The translations under genes were made by a program, and so were the position numbers. Of a stretch of DNA of 22,935 bases, positions 1 through 8,364 are shown piece by piece. Source of the DNA: Isoetes engelmannii. Lineage: Eukaryota > Streptophyta > Lycopodiopsida > Isoetales > Isoetaceae. The DNA is taken from assembly GCA_011763485.2 (NCBI GenBank), contig JAANSK020253052.1, positions 1 to 22,935 of the forward strand, read 5' to 3'. Within the stretch, counting starts at the first letter, position 1; each line of letters begins with the position of its first letter. A model generated the notes under the pieces. It worked only from the letters and a program-made list of their open reading frames with translations, searched no databases and was not told the DNA's origin.

Positions 1-134
1 CATCCATCCTACCCACTTTATGGAAATACAGAAGATGTCGGCGCATCGCAGAATGCTGCAAAGGCCAGAATCCCGTCTCATATAGCAATATTGAATACGG
101 CACTGTGTCCTTGATTCCCAGGCTAAATGTCAGG

Positions 135-158
135 AACACGAACACGAACACGAACACG
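135..158. repeat. AACACG hexanucleotide microsatellite
   Basis: Four perfect head-to-tail copies of AACACG. The DNA before it (1-110) has one open frame on the plus strand, ending in TGA, that might be an exon tail. I do not recognise the residues, so no gene is called. Confidence 0.9.
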
Positions 159-285
159 GTGAGCTTTGTTCTTCCCCGCTTTGGCTGCCTCTTTTGGGTC
201 AATGCAGCTAAGTTAGTTACTCTGCTACATGACATAAAGAGGCACTATAGATGAGTGGAGCATAACTGGTTCCTTCCTTCCGAAG

Positions 286-390
286 GTGGAAGCAATCCAA
301 CCTGTGGGAGCAATCCAACCTATGCTGATGCTCCATGCGAAAGCGACCCCATATCCAATCTATTTGATGCTTCATGCGAAAGCGACCCCA
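286..390. repeat. Two short tandem duplications (18 bp and 39 bp)
   Basis: An 18-bp unit lies at 286-303 and again at 304-321 with one mismatch. Directly after it, a 39-bp unit at 327-365 restarts at 366 and matches through about 390. A looser repeat follows: GTAAACAGGTGT occurs near 437 and near 498, each followed by a related CATAG..ATCTAGG stretch, a period of about 61 bp. An open frame of 87 codons crosses this block, but its repeated residues reflect the DNA duplication and I do not call it a gene. Confidence 0.85.
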
Positions 391-631
391 TTGATAAGAA
401 TTTTGAGAAGTTTAGATACTATGTAGCTACACCTGCTGTAAACAGGTGTAGCGACATAGCATCTAGGCTCAAAATTCTAGACACATGGAACAAGGCCGTA
501 AACAGGTGTGCAACATAGTATCTAGGTGCAATTGCAAACCTTTAGGAGGGAGCCTTCACTATGGAGAGAATGGCCGGGTCAGATTAAATTTGTTAAATCG
601 AATAGTTACAAAAGAAGTCTATGTCTATTGT

Positions 632-679
632 CTAGATTCCTTCCTTTTCATAAACCTAGATTCCTTCCTTTTCATAAAC
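632..679. repeat. Perfect 24-bp tandem duplication
   Basis: The 24-bp unit at 632-655 is repeated without change at 656-679. The rest of 520-790 shows no gene. It includes a T-rich tract at about 716-731. Confidence 0.9.
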
Positions 680-792
680 TTGAAAGTTACGCTTTCGACA
701 ATCACGAAAAGAACGTTTTTTTTTTCTTTTTTCAGACTTAGTCCATGGCTGCTACTGCGAGTACATAATTTGTAAACGCTCTTGAAAAAGAT

Positions 793-1224
793 ATGAAGGT
801 GCTGCCAGAAGATCGTATGGAGGAGGTGTTGGAGCTGGTTCGGCTCCGGGTGGTAGAAAACCTTCAGCGCATACTGGACAAACAAAAAGATTGAGCCCAA
901 CGGTTGTTAACAGATGCCCAACTTGCTGATATGTGGCGTGATCGTGCCGGTAGACTACAAGTAGAGATGCGGTAGCTATTCAACTTATTGAGGGCACTTC
1001 CAGTTTTTGATCACCAGGATCTGAAAGAGGCTCGCTTTCAGCTTCGACTTCTTAATATGTTTCTGAGGGAGTTTTGGTTATGGAGTCACAACAATGTATG
1101 CGATTGTAAAAAATTAGAATTGTACTTTAGTGAGACAATGTCGATTTCGAGTAATTGTTTTCAGGATGAATGTATCATCTACTATTATACATCTGTTGAG
1201 AGACTCGATCTTTTTATTGAGTGA
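793..1224 (+). pseudogene. Decayed open frame, unrecognised, two internal stops
   Basis: One frame runs from an ATG at 793 to a TGA at 1222 and is interrupted only by TGA at 892 and TAG at 973. The first 110 or so codons read like protein: charged and leucine-rich, for example MEEVLELVRLRVVENLQRIL, consistent with helical or coiled-coil sequence. From about 1110 the composition becomes AT-rich and less protein-like. I cannot assign a family. A relic of a transposon gag or of a captured host exon is possible. The 5' end is undefined. Confidence 0.35.
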
Positions 1225-1415
1225 TTGTTTTTCATATTTGTATTCGACTACTCGAGCTCTACTTTTCTTTTTTTGTGCCAACATCTTCATCGCCTTTTGC
1301 TATTGCATACACAACCGGAATGGGGTTTCCTTCATACGATAGAGTATACATGTGTTTTTTGCTTGTTTATTTGCATGGGATTAGCCCCCCTGGTATAATG
1401 TAGGGCCCTTTGGGG

Positions 1416-1486
1416 CCTTGCATTATGCAAGGTGAAGCATTTTGGTACCGAATTCATGCCGGTGGGGTTCAAATCCCCATGCTTCA
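1416..1486 (+). other. tRNA-like fold with adjoining hairpin
   Basis: TGAAGCA (1433-1439) pairs perfectly over 7 bp with TGCTTCA (1480-1486). Inside lies a perfect T-arm: TGGGG, loop TTCAAAT, CCCCA (1463-1479). GGTTCAAATCC matches the Pol III B-box consensus at 10 of 11 positions. Only 23 nt separate the 5' acceptor strand from the T-arm, so D and anticodon arms cannot both be present and this is not a normal tRNA. Directly before it, CCTTGCA-TTA-TGCAAGG (1416-1432) forms a perfect 7-bp hairpin. It may be a decayed tRNA, a SINE head or a tRNA-like RNA. Confidence 0.45.
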
Positions 1487-1564
1487 TAGGGTCTTCTCTA
1501 GTCGTTTTCTCATGCCAGAACTATGCAGCAGGTAGTTGGCCATAGCTTCCACCATCATTCTGTC

Positions 1565-1840
1565 ATAAAACGGAATTTTGCACAAAACAGACCAAAAAAG
1601 GCTTGAAAAAATTGTTTCACTTTACAAAATGACTTAAAAAAAAAAAAAAAAAATTTCGCGTAAGCGAAGTTGCCAATTCGCTTACGCGAATAGAAGTACG
1701 CGTAAGCGAAATGTCCAGTTCGCGTAAGTGGAGCAGAAAGTGGTTCGCGTAAGCGAACTTTAAAGTCCGCTTACACGAAAATGTGTTCGCGTAAGCAAAC
1801 CCGAAGCTTCGCTTACGCAAAATTTTCCGGGCCGTTTTAT
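1565..1840. repeat. Inverted-repeat-bounded segment holding the palindrome array
   Basis: ATAAAACGG (1565-1573) is matched in inverse orientation by CCGTTTTAT (1832-1840). The next 8 bp inward, AATTTTGC (1574-1581), is matched by GCAAAATT (1817-1824). The right arm has 7 extra bases between the two blocks. This gives 17 bp of terminal inverted repeat around 276 bp, which also holds an A17-18 tract (1636-1653). It resembles a MITE, but I see no clear target site duplication. Confidence 0.5.
1655..1821. repeat. Array of eight 14-bp palindromic units, about 22-bp period
   Basis: The unit is TTCGC-GTAA-GCGAA, a 5-bp inverted repeat around a 4-nt loop. Because the arms are palindromic, orientation shows only in the loop (GTAA or TTAC). 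Copies start at 1655 (+), 1677 (-), 1697 (+), 1719 (+), 1744 (+), 1766 (-), 1786 (+) and 1808 (-). Starts are 20-25 bp apart. The spacers are 8, 6, 8, 11, 8, 6 and 8 bp and do not share sequence. Three copies are perfect (1655, 1677, 1744); the others carry one to three changes, several being CG to TG or CA. Each perfect unit has three CpG sites in otherwise AT-rich DNA. Confidence 0.92.
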
Positions 1841-2103
1841 ACTTCAAAAAGTTGTCGTATCATACGTAAAATACTTTTGGCGTATAATATGTATGCCGTA
1901 TTGAACCTATCCCTGGTGACAGATGATCAAGAGAGATGTTAAGGGTTGAGAAATCACATTTGAGTGGGATGACAAGAGGTTTTATGTGCAAAAGTTAACT
2001 ATGGCGTGCTTAAGTAGACAAGGTGTTTCTTGGTTTGTGTGCCTAATCCTAAAAATTGGGGAATTGCTCTTTTGGGTGCCCTAGGGTCATCCAGATATTG
2101 AGA

Positions 2104-2375
2104 AAGTCACTCAAAGAGCGCCCAAGCCTGTTTCAAACTTTTTAGAGAAGCCAAAAATGCTTTTGAGTGACTTTCACCCTTTCTTGGGTGACATTTACCC
2201 ATTTGAGTTGATTCAACATGCTATATTAGGTGACATGCTCCCTCTGAGTCTATCTAGCAACTTGTTTCCTACAAAAATCTTTCTTAACTCCCAAAAAACA
2301 TGGAAAGTCACTCACGCAGTGCCCATGGCAGTTTCAATTTTTTTGGACAGGCCAAATGCGCTTTCTGAGTGACTT
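2104..2375. repeat. Two related foldback repeats 201 bp apart
   Basis: Segments 2104-2173 and 2305-2375 each begin with AAGTCACTCA and end with its inverse (TGAGTGACTT), so each can fold on itself. Their interiors are also related: both contain GCCCA, GTTTCAA, GCCAAA and a GCxTTT run in the same order. They are therefore diverged copies of one about 70-bp foldback, in direct orientation. The DNA between them holds looser GGTGACAT motifs (near 2188 and 2230). No gene is visible in 1850-2495. Confidence 0.75.
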
Positions 2376-2494
2376 CCTGCCCATCTTGTGATTTTTAGCA
2401 ATTACTCAACAACAATACTAGAGACATACATTTAAAACATGCTCATATTACTTAGAAAGGGGTTACAATACCAACTTAAAACACAATTACAAGG

Positions 2495-2800
2495 TTAATG
2501 GTGGCCCAAGGTCTTGTCCCTTCGGATCCTCTTGGTTAGATTCATGTCCTTGGGCATCACCATAACTCTCTTGGCGTGAATGGCGCACAAGTTCGCCTCC
2601 TTGAAGAGTTGAGTCAACTCGGCCTCTGCTGCCGCTTCAACATCATTGGGGTTACTCGAAGATCCATCTTGACCTCCTGAATCCCCTCCCTGATGTTCGA
2701 AGGGCGCTCGTCAGATCAAGAGGTTGATGCACTGCTGGAAGTGCTGGATCTCTCAAAAAGCACTGTTGTGCTTCGAGTTCATGCCGTATCACGCTTTCTT
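2495..2800 (-). pseudogene. Histone H3 pseudogene
   Basis: Reading from 2800 down, the minus strand encodes a diverged histone H3. A block EIQHFQQCINLLI matches the H3 segment REIRKYQKSTELLI. It is followed by a TGA (2711-2713) where H3 has Arg, then APFE for KLPF. The alpha-2 helix can be followed only by changing frame: [12 protein letters not shown] against REIAQDFKTDLR. The C-terminus is clear: [12 protein letters not shown], then [16 protein letters not shown], ending in TAA at 2495. A 1-nt deletion is needed near GTVALRE. No introns interrupt it, consistent with a retrocopy, although plant H3 genes may also lack introns. I cannot say whether the parent was canonical H3 or CENH3. Confidence 0.8.
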
Positions 2801-3104
2801 CAGTGAGTCGGGTCGAGGGTGTGGTAACAAGACTTGTGTCTATGACCGGTGTGCTAAACTAGAATACCTTGGTAGAATGGATTCCTGGACAATTATCTAT
2901 AATATCAAGGGTATGGCTGAAGACACTTAATGATGCGTTTATAGCATGTGTTGGCGTGTCATACCAACATGTGACAGCCAATTATTATACCCCTGGCAAC
3001 TAGCTGGGTTGCTAAGAAGAAGGTTTGATTATACTGCTATGGTGTAGACAAGAAGACGCTTGGCAAGGTAAGTGTGATAACACGAAATGAGGTCAATATT
3101 TAAC

Positions 3105-3530
3105 TTAAAGGAAATAAGTTCTTAGTCTCAACCGGTTGAACCAATGTAAAGCTTGTGCTACAGTTATTAAATCAACAGAATTTTCAGGACCTACAAGGGC
3201 ACTAAGATCTTCACATGTCATGTTTTCTGAAGAAGCTACATCATATGTAACGTTTGGCAGCTTCTTGACATGCTCAGGCTGATGTTTGCTCAGATCTGTG
3301 GCTATAACACTCTTGTAATGTTCTGCTAATTGCACGATTAAGCTAGTTGTATGAGCTATATCTATGGCTAAGAAATGCCAAATCTAAGGTACGGAGATCT
3401 ATGAAAAACTTACCATTTTTGTAGCTTGACCACTGCCAGTTCTGGCATCCCACGCTTTAAGGTGATCCCCTGGTGTAAGAGAAGCCAGGAATGCGAAGAG
3501 CTCCCTTCCTTTCCCCCATCCGCTGCCCAT
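3105..3530 (-). pseudogene. SAM-dependent methyltransferase, 5' part only (probable pseudogene)
   Basis: Two exon-like blocks resemble the plant family of putative class I methyltransferases that carry an AWDxGTGxGQA motif I and a QALHWF motif. Block 1 starts at ATG 3530-3528, reads RELFAFLASLTPGDHL and AWDARTGSGQA, and ends at a good donor (GTAAGT, 3413-3408). Block 2 (about 3345-3105) reads LAEHYKSVIATDLS, LPNVTYDV and ITVAQALHWF. Motif I has Arg where the family has the first Gly (DARTG for DVGTG). The usual N-terminal segment is missing. After HWF the frame runs into unrelated residues and a stop, and I find no C-terminal half down to 2810. No AG acceptor joins the two blocks in frame. 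It is oriented away from the coatomer gene, 372 bp off. Confidence 0.65.
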
Positions 3531-3902
3531 GTCGTTAATTCATAACCCGTTGTAGACGACCTCCAAATCAAAGAAAACCAAGGCAAAAATCCTTGCTAGG
3601 TTCAAATCTAAGCAAATTGCAATGCTGCAGCCATGGGATGCATGCCAGTTTGCTCGATCTAGGGGCGACTGGGTCGACCAATAACACAGGCGACGGGCAG
3701 AATGACTGGCCATACCAAGTTTAGGGCAGTCACCAAGTACATCCGGGTATATTCCAGCATATACCCAAAATACTTCACCATTACCACAGAAGCGAGGGCT
3801 TGCTCTTAGGCAACCCAAAAAAAAGATCAACAAGAGAACTATAACACTTTTACCCTAGAACCGTTTAGCGCCAGCGGAAGCAGCAGCAAATCCGGTGGAG
3901 AG
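3531..3902. promoter_or_regulatory. Intergenic region between divergent starts
   Basis: This stretch separates the methyltransferase ATG (minus strand) from the coatomer epsilon ATG (plus strand), so it must contain the coatomer promoter. I see no clear TATA box close to 3903. A 97-codon open frame on the minus strand lies here but has no recognisable features. Confidence 0.4.
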
Positions 3903-5635
3903 ATGAGTGGAGGAGTAGATCCCCTGTTTTCTCTTCGCAACAACTTTTATTTGGGAGCCTATCAAGCTGCAATCAACGAAAGCAATGTTTCAGGTCTGTC
4001 GGAAGCGGAAATCATCGAACGTGACTGTCTAGTATACAGATCCTACATTGCTCTGGGTAGCTACCAGGTCAGAACTTCATTAGATCTGCTATGGATCTGC
4101 GAAAATATTTATCGGGGTTGCCTAATTCCGTTTACTTGACAAAATGCAGCTGGTAATGGACGAAATTAACAGTTCAGCTGCTACAGCTCTTCAAGCTGTG
4201 AAGATTCTTGCTATGTATTTCTCTGGTGGCCATTTGAAGGTAAATTTTTCGAGTAGTTGCATCCTTTTTCTTGACGTTGAGACTCAGGTTATATTCCACG
4301 GATCTGAATATAGTTTTACGATATTATATAGCTGAAGTATCATATTTTAGTGAGAAGTCTGGAGCATTTAATAGTGTAGTCCTTGAAGTGTAACATATCC
4401 GGAGCGTATGAAAATTTAATGTGGTTGCAATATAATAGCAGCAAAAAATTGTTCATAGCTTGATTTAAGTTGATGTTTTATTGTTTTTGTGAAGGATACT
4501 GCTCTGATTAATTTGAAGGAGTGGTTACAAGACTCTGCTGTCGCAAATAATCCGACCTTGTTGATGATTGCTGGAACCATCTATGCACATGAACAAGATT
4601 ACAATGAAGCTCTGAAATGCACACAAGGGAACACACTTGAATTGTAAGTTCAAGGATGCTTATTTTTTTATATTTATTTTGTCCAATTTAAGTGCTTTTT
4701 TTCCCAAACTATCATAGCATCGTCATGGTGATACATGACACTATGTGGCAGTAGTGTAATATCTAATGCAGTCCTTATCTTTTCGTTTCTGTGGATTGAA
4801 AGATGCACCGTGTGATGAGTTTAAAATTTTATAGCATGTAATCTTAATGCTTAGAAGCTTTCTTTCATCCTTGTTATCTGGTACACCCCAAAATGGTTCT
4901 GACCATCCTAATCTTCTACTCACAGGTGCGCTTTGAAAATACAGATCTACATAAAAATGAATAGAGCAGACCATGCCGAAAGGCAACTAAGGGTTATGCA
5001 ACAAATTGACGAGGATCACACCTTAACACAGCTAGCAAATGCTTGGTTGAACCTGGCTGTGGTAATTCAAACACAACAATTCGCCTTTAATTTTTTTAAA
5101 TATGAAGGATTTAGTCCTCTATATCACCTAATTTCAGGGAGGGGCCAAGATCCAAGAAGCATCCTACATCTTTCAGGAATTTTCGGACAAATATAGCTCG
5201 ACTGTCACTTTGATGAATGGCAAAGCTGTTTCTAACATGCATATGGGCCTATTTGAAGATGCAGAGACACTGCTTCTTGATGCTTTAAACAAGGCAAGTT
5301 GAAGTACTTATCTTAAGTTTCTATTGGAAGTCCTATTTATATCTCTTTTGCCACGCATTTCAGGACGCAAAGGATGCAGATACCTTGGCAAATTTGGTGG
5401 TCTGTTGCCTTCATCTTGGCAAGCCAGTAACTCGATATATGAGGTGTGTTTCTTAGCAGTTTTTTCTCTTATGCTAGTTTAGATTGCTTTTTTGTGAGGT
5501 GGTTTCTTACTTGTGTTGTTTTTATTCATTTTCTGGAGCAGTCAATTAAAGTCTCTTCATCCTGGACATCCTCTTGTTGAACGAGCTGCCAAAGGTGATG
5601 ATACCTTTGAGCGCGCTGTGCAGGCAATAGCATGA
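3903..5635 (+). CDS. COPE: Coatomer subunit epsilon (epsilon-COP), complete, seven exons
   Basis: Exons: 3903-4067, 4150-4239, 4495-4643, 4926-5061, 5138-5293, 5364-5443, 5542-5635, with stop TGA. They join in frame to 289 residues, the usual length for plant epsilon-COP. Recognisable blocks: DPLFSLRNNFYLGAYQAAI (residues 5-23), ERDCLVYRSYIALGSYQ (39-55), QIYIKMNRADHAERQLRVMQ, QIDEDHTLTQLANAWLNLAV (to 180), LNKDAKDADTLANLVVCCLH and the C-terminal RAVQAIA. The family forms a TPR-like alpha-solenoid that binds the C-terminus of alpha-COP in the COPI coat (alpha/beta-prime/epsilon subcomplex), acting in Golgi-to-ER and intra-Golgi transport. No signal peptide or membrane segment is seen, as expected of a cytosolic coat protein. 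All donors are GT except intron 5, which is GC. No frameshift or stop is present. Confidence 0.96.
5294..5363 (+). other. GC-AG intron in the coatomer gene (intron 5)
   Basis: The exon ends AAC AAG at 5293 and the intron begins GCAAGT. It ends TTTCAG at 5363. The phase-0 join restores LNKDAKDADTLANLV, the family sequence. A GT two or more bases away would shift the frame. Apart from the C at intron position 2, AAG|GCAAGT fits the donor consensus fully, the usual pattern in GC-AG introns, which U2 spliceosomes use. Confidence 0.85.
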
Positions 5636-5756
5636 TTGTAATTGGCATGGCATGATGCTTTACAAACACAAGAATTGATAATGTTTAGTTCCCATATTTA
5701 AATACATAAATTTGTAAACCGATGATTTTGGCTTCAATATTTTATCGTATTTCATA

Positions 5757-7364
5757 GTCTCTGTTGAAGGCAGTGTACTCTGTTGAGAAGCAATGTTTAG
5801 AAAGTGTTGAATCCCAAAGATTGTCCAATTCTGCCTGAAGATTCTAAGCTGCTTATGCAGTTAACTCAATATTTGGCCCAAACAATGCCCAAACAGTTCA
5901 TTTCAATTGACTCAATATCCTTGCCTAAGGGGGAACAGGTCAGCAGGAATGCCATCTTATCTTCTCTTCCATGAGGTCAAAGCATCGGTTCCATAAACGA
6001 CAGATTGAGCCATCTATACATTTATTATGTTATTAGTTCAGCGCAGCAAGTGCTGGATTGAAGCTCAAACCCAAGATCTTAAGTCATGTGCATCTCAAGG
6101 ATTTATGCTGCTACAATGAACTGGTACATGTGCAAATTATCCCATAAAATACACCACTTATTCGCAATCCCCTGATTTCTTTTGTCGTGCTCATTGTTAT
6201 TGTAAAAAAAGGCACTCATAATGGCAAAAGTGATAGACTTCACACCTATCTGGGTAGCTCGCTATTATTTTGATGCTTGAGCATTTATAGTGACCTTGCT
6301 CCCTTTTAGGAAAAACTGTGAAATACCTTTATATTTTGTTAAAACTGTCCAAACGCCTCTAGTTTTAGGGGTATTTCTATGCAAATAACTGTAACTTTTT
6401 TGCGATGATCCAAACGAGAATGTGTTCTTCAGATATATTGTAGAAGAGGATGAGATCTTTTCATCAAACCTAAGATCACTTGTGGAAGAACCATGTTGAA
6501 GGAACTCAGCAAAATGGCCCCGTAACTTCTGGATAAGGGGTGCTCTCCTATAGTGCGTGATGGGAAAGCGGCACCTAAAGGGGGAGTCTAAAATCACAGG
6601 TTATGTGATTTTTAATACTCAAAAAATTGTAAGAATTTAGGATGGATTTACATGACCATAACTTAAAATTTTGGACTCCGATTTTAGTGATCTTAATTTT
6701 GACAGAAAGATCTCATTTCCCTGTACAATGCATATGAAGAGCACATTTTCATTTAGATTATCGTAAAAAAATTGTGATTATTTCCATAAAAATACCCCCA
6801 AAATGAGGGGCGGTTGGACAGTTTTAGCAAAACCTAAGGGTATTTCACAGTTTTTCCCCTTTCTTTTAAGCTAAGTTCCCAATCTAACCATCGGGCAATG
6901 CTTCAGAATACAAGGGTAGCAACTCTACCTCTGAATATTGAGCAAGATAACTATTGTGAGGTCCGTCAACAGAGCTTAAGAAAACTAACATCTCTTTTAG
7001 CACCATATCTATAGCACTATATAGAGAGGAAATATAAGTGCAATTTCATGGCACTTAATGACTGTTAACATTTGACTGATCAATCCTTTCACTAATTGCT
7101 AAAGCAAATCACGAATTATTTCCAATGGCAATAGATTGTTAAAAAATTGCTTATTCTATGCAATTGAATTTGTGAGTCTAAAATATTACTGCTAAATTGT
7201 TTCTGGCAACCATTTCATTTATATTACTTCTTCAGGCCCCGAAGGGTCGAAACAATTCAGTCTTTATCAGGACCCTGTTTAAATGGAGATATGATGCTTC
7301 ATATTCTGCCAAGGGTTCTAGTTTGGTCTCGCTAATGGTGGAAATCAAAGTGAAAACGAGTTAA
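5757..7364 (+). pseudogene. Exon-like blocks of an unrecognised gene
   Basis: Three blocks have protein-like frames and splice-like borders. Block A (about 5757-5938) follows TTTCATAG and ends CAG|GTCAGC. Its frame shifts once near 5805: it starts LLKAVYSVEKQCLES and continues CPILPEDSKLLMQLTQYLAQ. Block B (about 6045-6122) reads GLKLKPKILSHVHLKDLCCY and ends CTG|GTACAT. Block C (7236-7364) follows CTTCTTCAG, reads FIRTLFKWRYDASYSAKGSS and ends in TAA. A and C would join in phase 0, but B does not fit between them in frame. I do not recognise the protein. A decayed or partly duplicated gene is most likely, with a MITE sitting between B and C. Confidence 0.3.
6309..6857. mobile_element. MITE with long terminal inverted repeats
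   Basis: The left end GGAAAAACTGTGAAATACC (6309-6327) is repeated in inverse orientation at 6839-6857. The inverse match continues, with mismatches, for about 175 bp on each side, as far as a shared GATCACT near 6474-6480 and its inverse near 6686-6692. The core (6480-6685) shows no coding frame. Length (549 bp), long imperfect inverted repeats and lack of coding content fit a non-autonomous DNA transposon, perhaps Mutator-like. The flanks (CCCTTTTA left, CCTTTCTTTTA right) are similar, but an exact target duplication is not clear. Confidence 0.85.
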
Positions 7365-7535
7365 GTGCTATATTTTCTTTGATGTTTTGTTGGTTTAATG
7401 TTCTTGAGAGACATTTATTGTCCATCATAAGTAATAAAATCTTTTAATTAGGATGTCCCTCATCCAGGCTCAAAACCACTGGTTATAATCTCGGGTGGGT
7501 GAGTGCGAGTCTCAAACACTTCTCTACTGTCTCGT

Positions 7536-7657
7536 ATCTTCTCTCCGCGGACGATAAAAATTTTATTCTATTCTATTCTCTTGAGGTCCAAATCAAATCT
7601 TCTCTCCGCGGACGATAAAATTTTTATTCTATTCTATTCTCTTGAGGTCCAAATCAA
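7536..7657. repeat. 61-bp tandem duplication
   Basis: The unit at 7536-7596 is repeated at 7597-7657 with only the position of an A/T change differing. Each unit contains CTCTCCGCGGACGATAAAA and an ATTCT repeat. The surrounding 7365-8340 has no recognisable gene. Confidence 0.95.
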
Positions 7658-7684
7658 CTAGCAGACATCCACTACCAATGGCAG

Positions 7685-7794
7685 AAAACCTAGTGTGCTG
7701 CAGATCACTTATCAAGCACTTTGCTTGATCTATATACCCAAAACCTAGTGTGCTGCAGATCACTTATCAAGCACTTTGCTTGATCTATATACCC
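7685..7794. repeat. Perfect 55-bp tandem duplication
   Basis: The 55-bp unit at 7685-7739 is repeated without change at 7740-7794. Each unit contains ATCAAGC-ACTTT-GCTTGAT, a 7-bp hairpin with a 5-nt loop. Confidence 0.95.
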
Positions 7795-8364
7795 ATTTTG
7801 CTGCATCAGTTGATTGGGAATCCAAAATGATGAGTTGATAAGTTGATGGGAAAAGACAGTCGATCCAAGAGGTTGGAACAGATTGAATCAATAAGAAGTA
7901 ACATACTACGGTGGTCCGGGGTGGAAGAAAGCACATCCGTTTAATATTTGGAGGGCTTTAGTTTGTTGAGTGTTGTGGAAGTATAGATGCCAAATAGTTT
8001 TTAGAGGCCTCTATCAAGAAATTAAATCTCGTCTTTGTGAGCAGTATTTGACTTCGAGGTTAAGGACATGACATGCCATCGAAAGCCAAAGTACACCCAG
8101 CCATCCGTGAGTACATAATCTGGATAAGAAATGTCAAAACTTCATTGTATGGACAATTAATAGGAAGTCTTAATTGAGCTTGTGAGCTTACTTGATTTTT
8201 TATACATTCCTCGCCTCAATGTCATATTTGCCCATACAATTGTGCATATGCTAAAAGATGGCAGGATGTTAAACTTCCTTAATACAAATCCGAAATTAAG
8301 ATAGAACTTAGATACAATATACAAGACCATAGATAGCAACAAAAACCAGCATTCTCATGTCCAA

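Noticed and set aside
1655-1821. CRISPR array
   Set aside because: The repeats are only 14 bp with 6-11 bp spacers in plant nuclear DNA, and there are no cas genes.
1617-1847. 76-codon minus-strand frame across the palindrome array
   Set aside because: Its repeated FAYAN/SLTR residues come from the DNA repeat, and it starts at a random codon.
3540-3833. 97-codon minus-strand frame upstream of the methyltransferase
   Set aside because: It has no recognisable domain, is separated from the methyltransferase ATG by an in-frame stop and lies in the coatomer promoter region.
6265-6597. 110-codon minus-strand frame
   Set aside because: It lies mostly inside the MITE inverted repeat and has no protein-like features.
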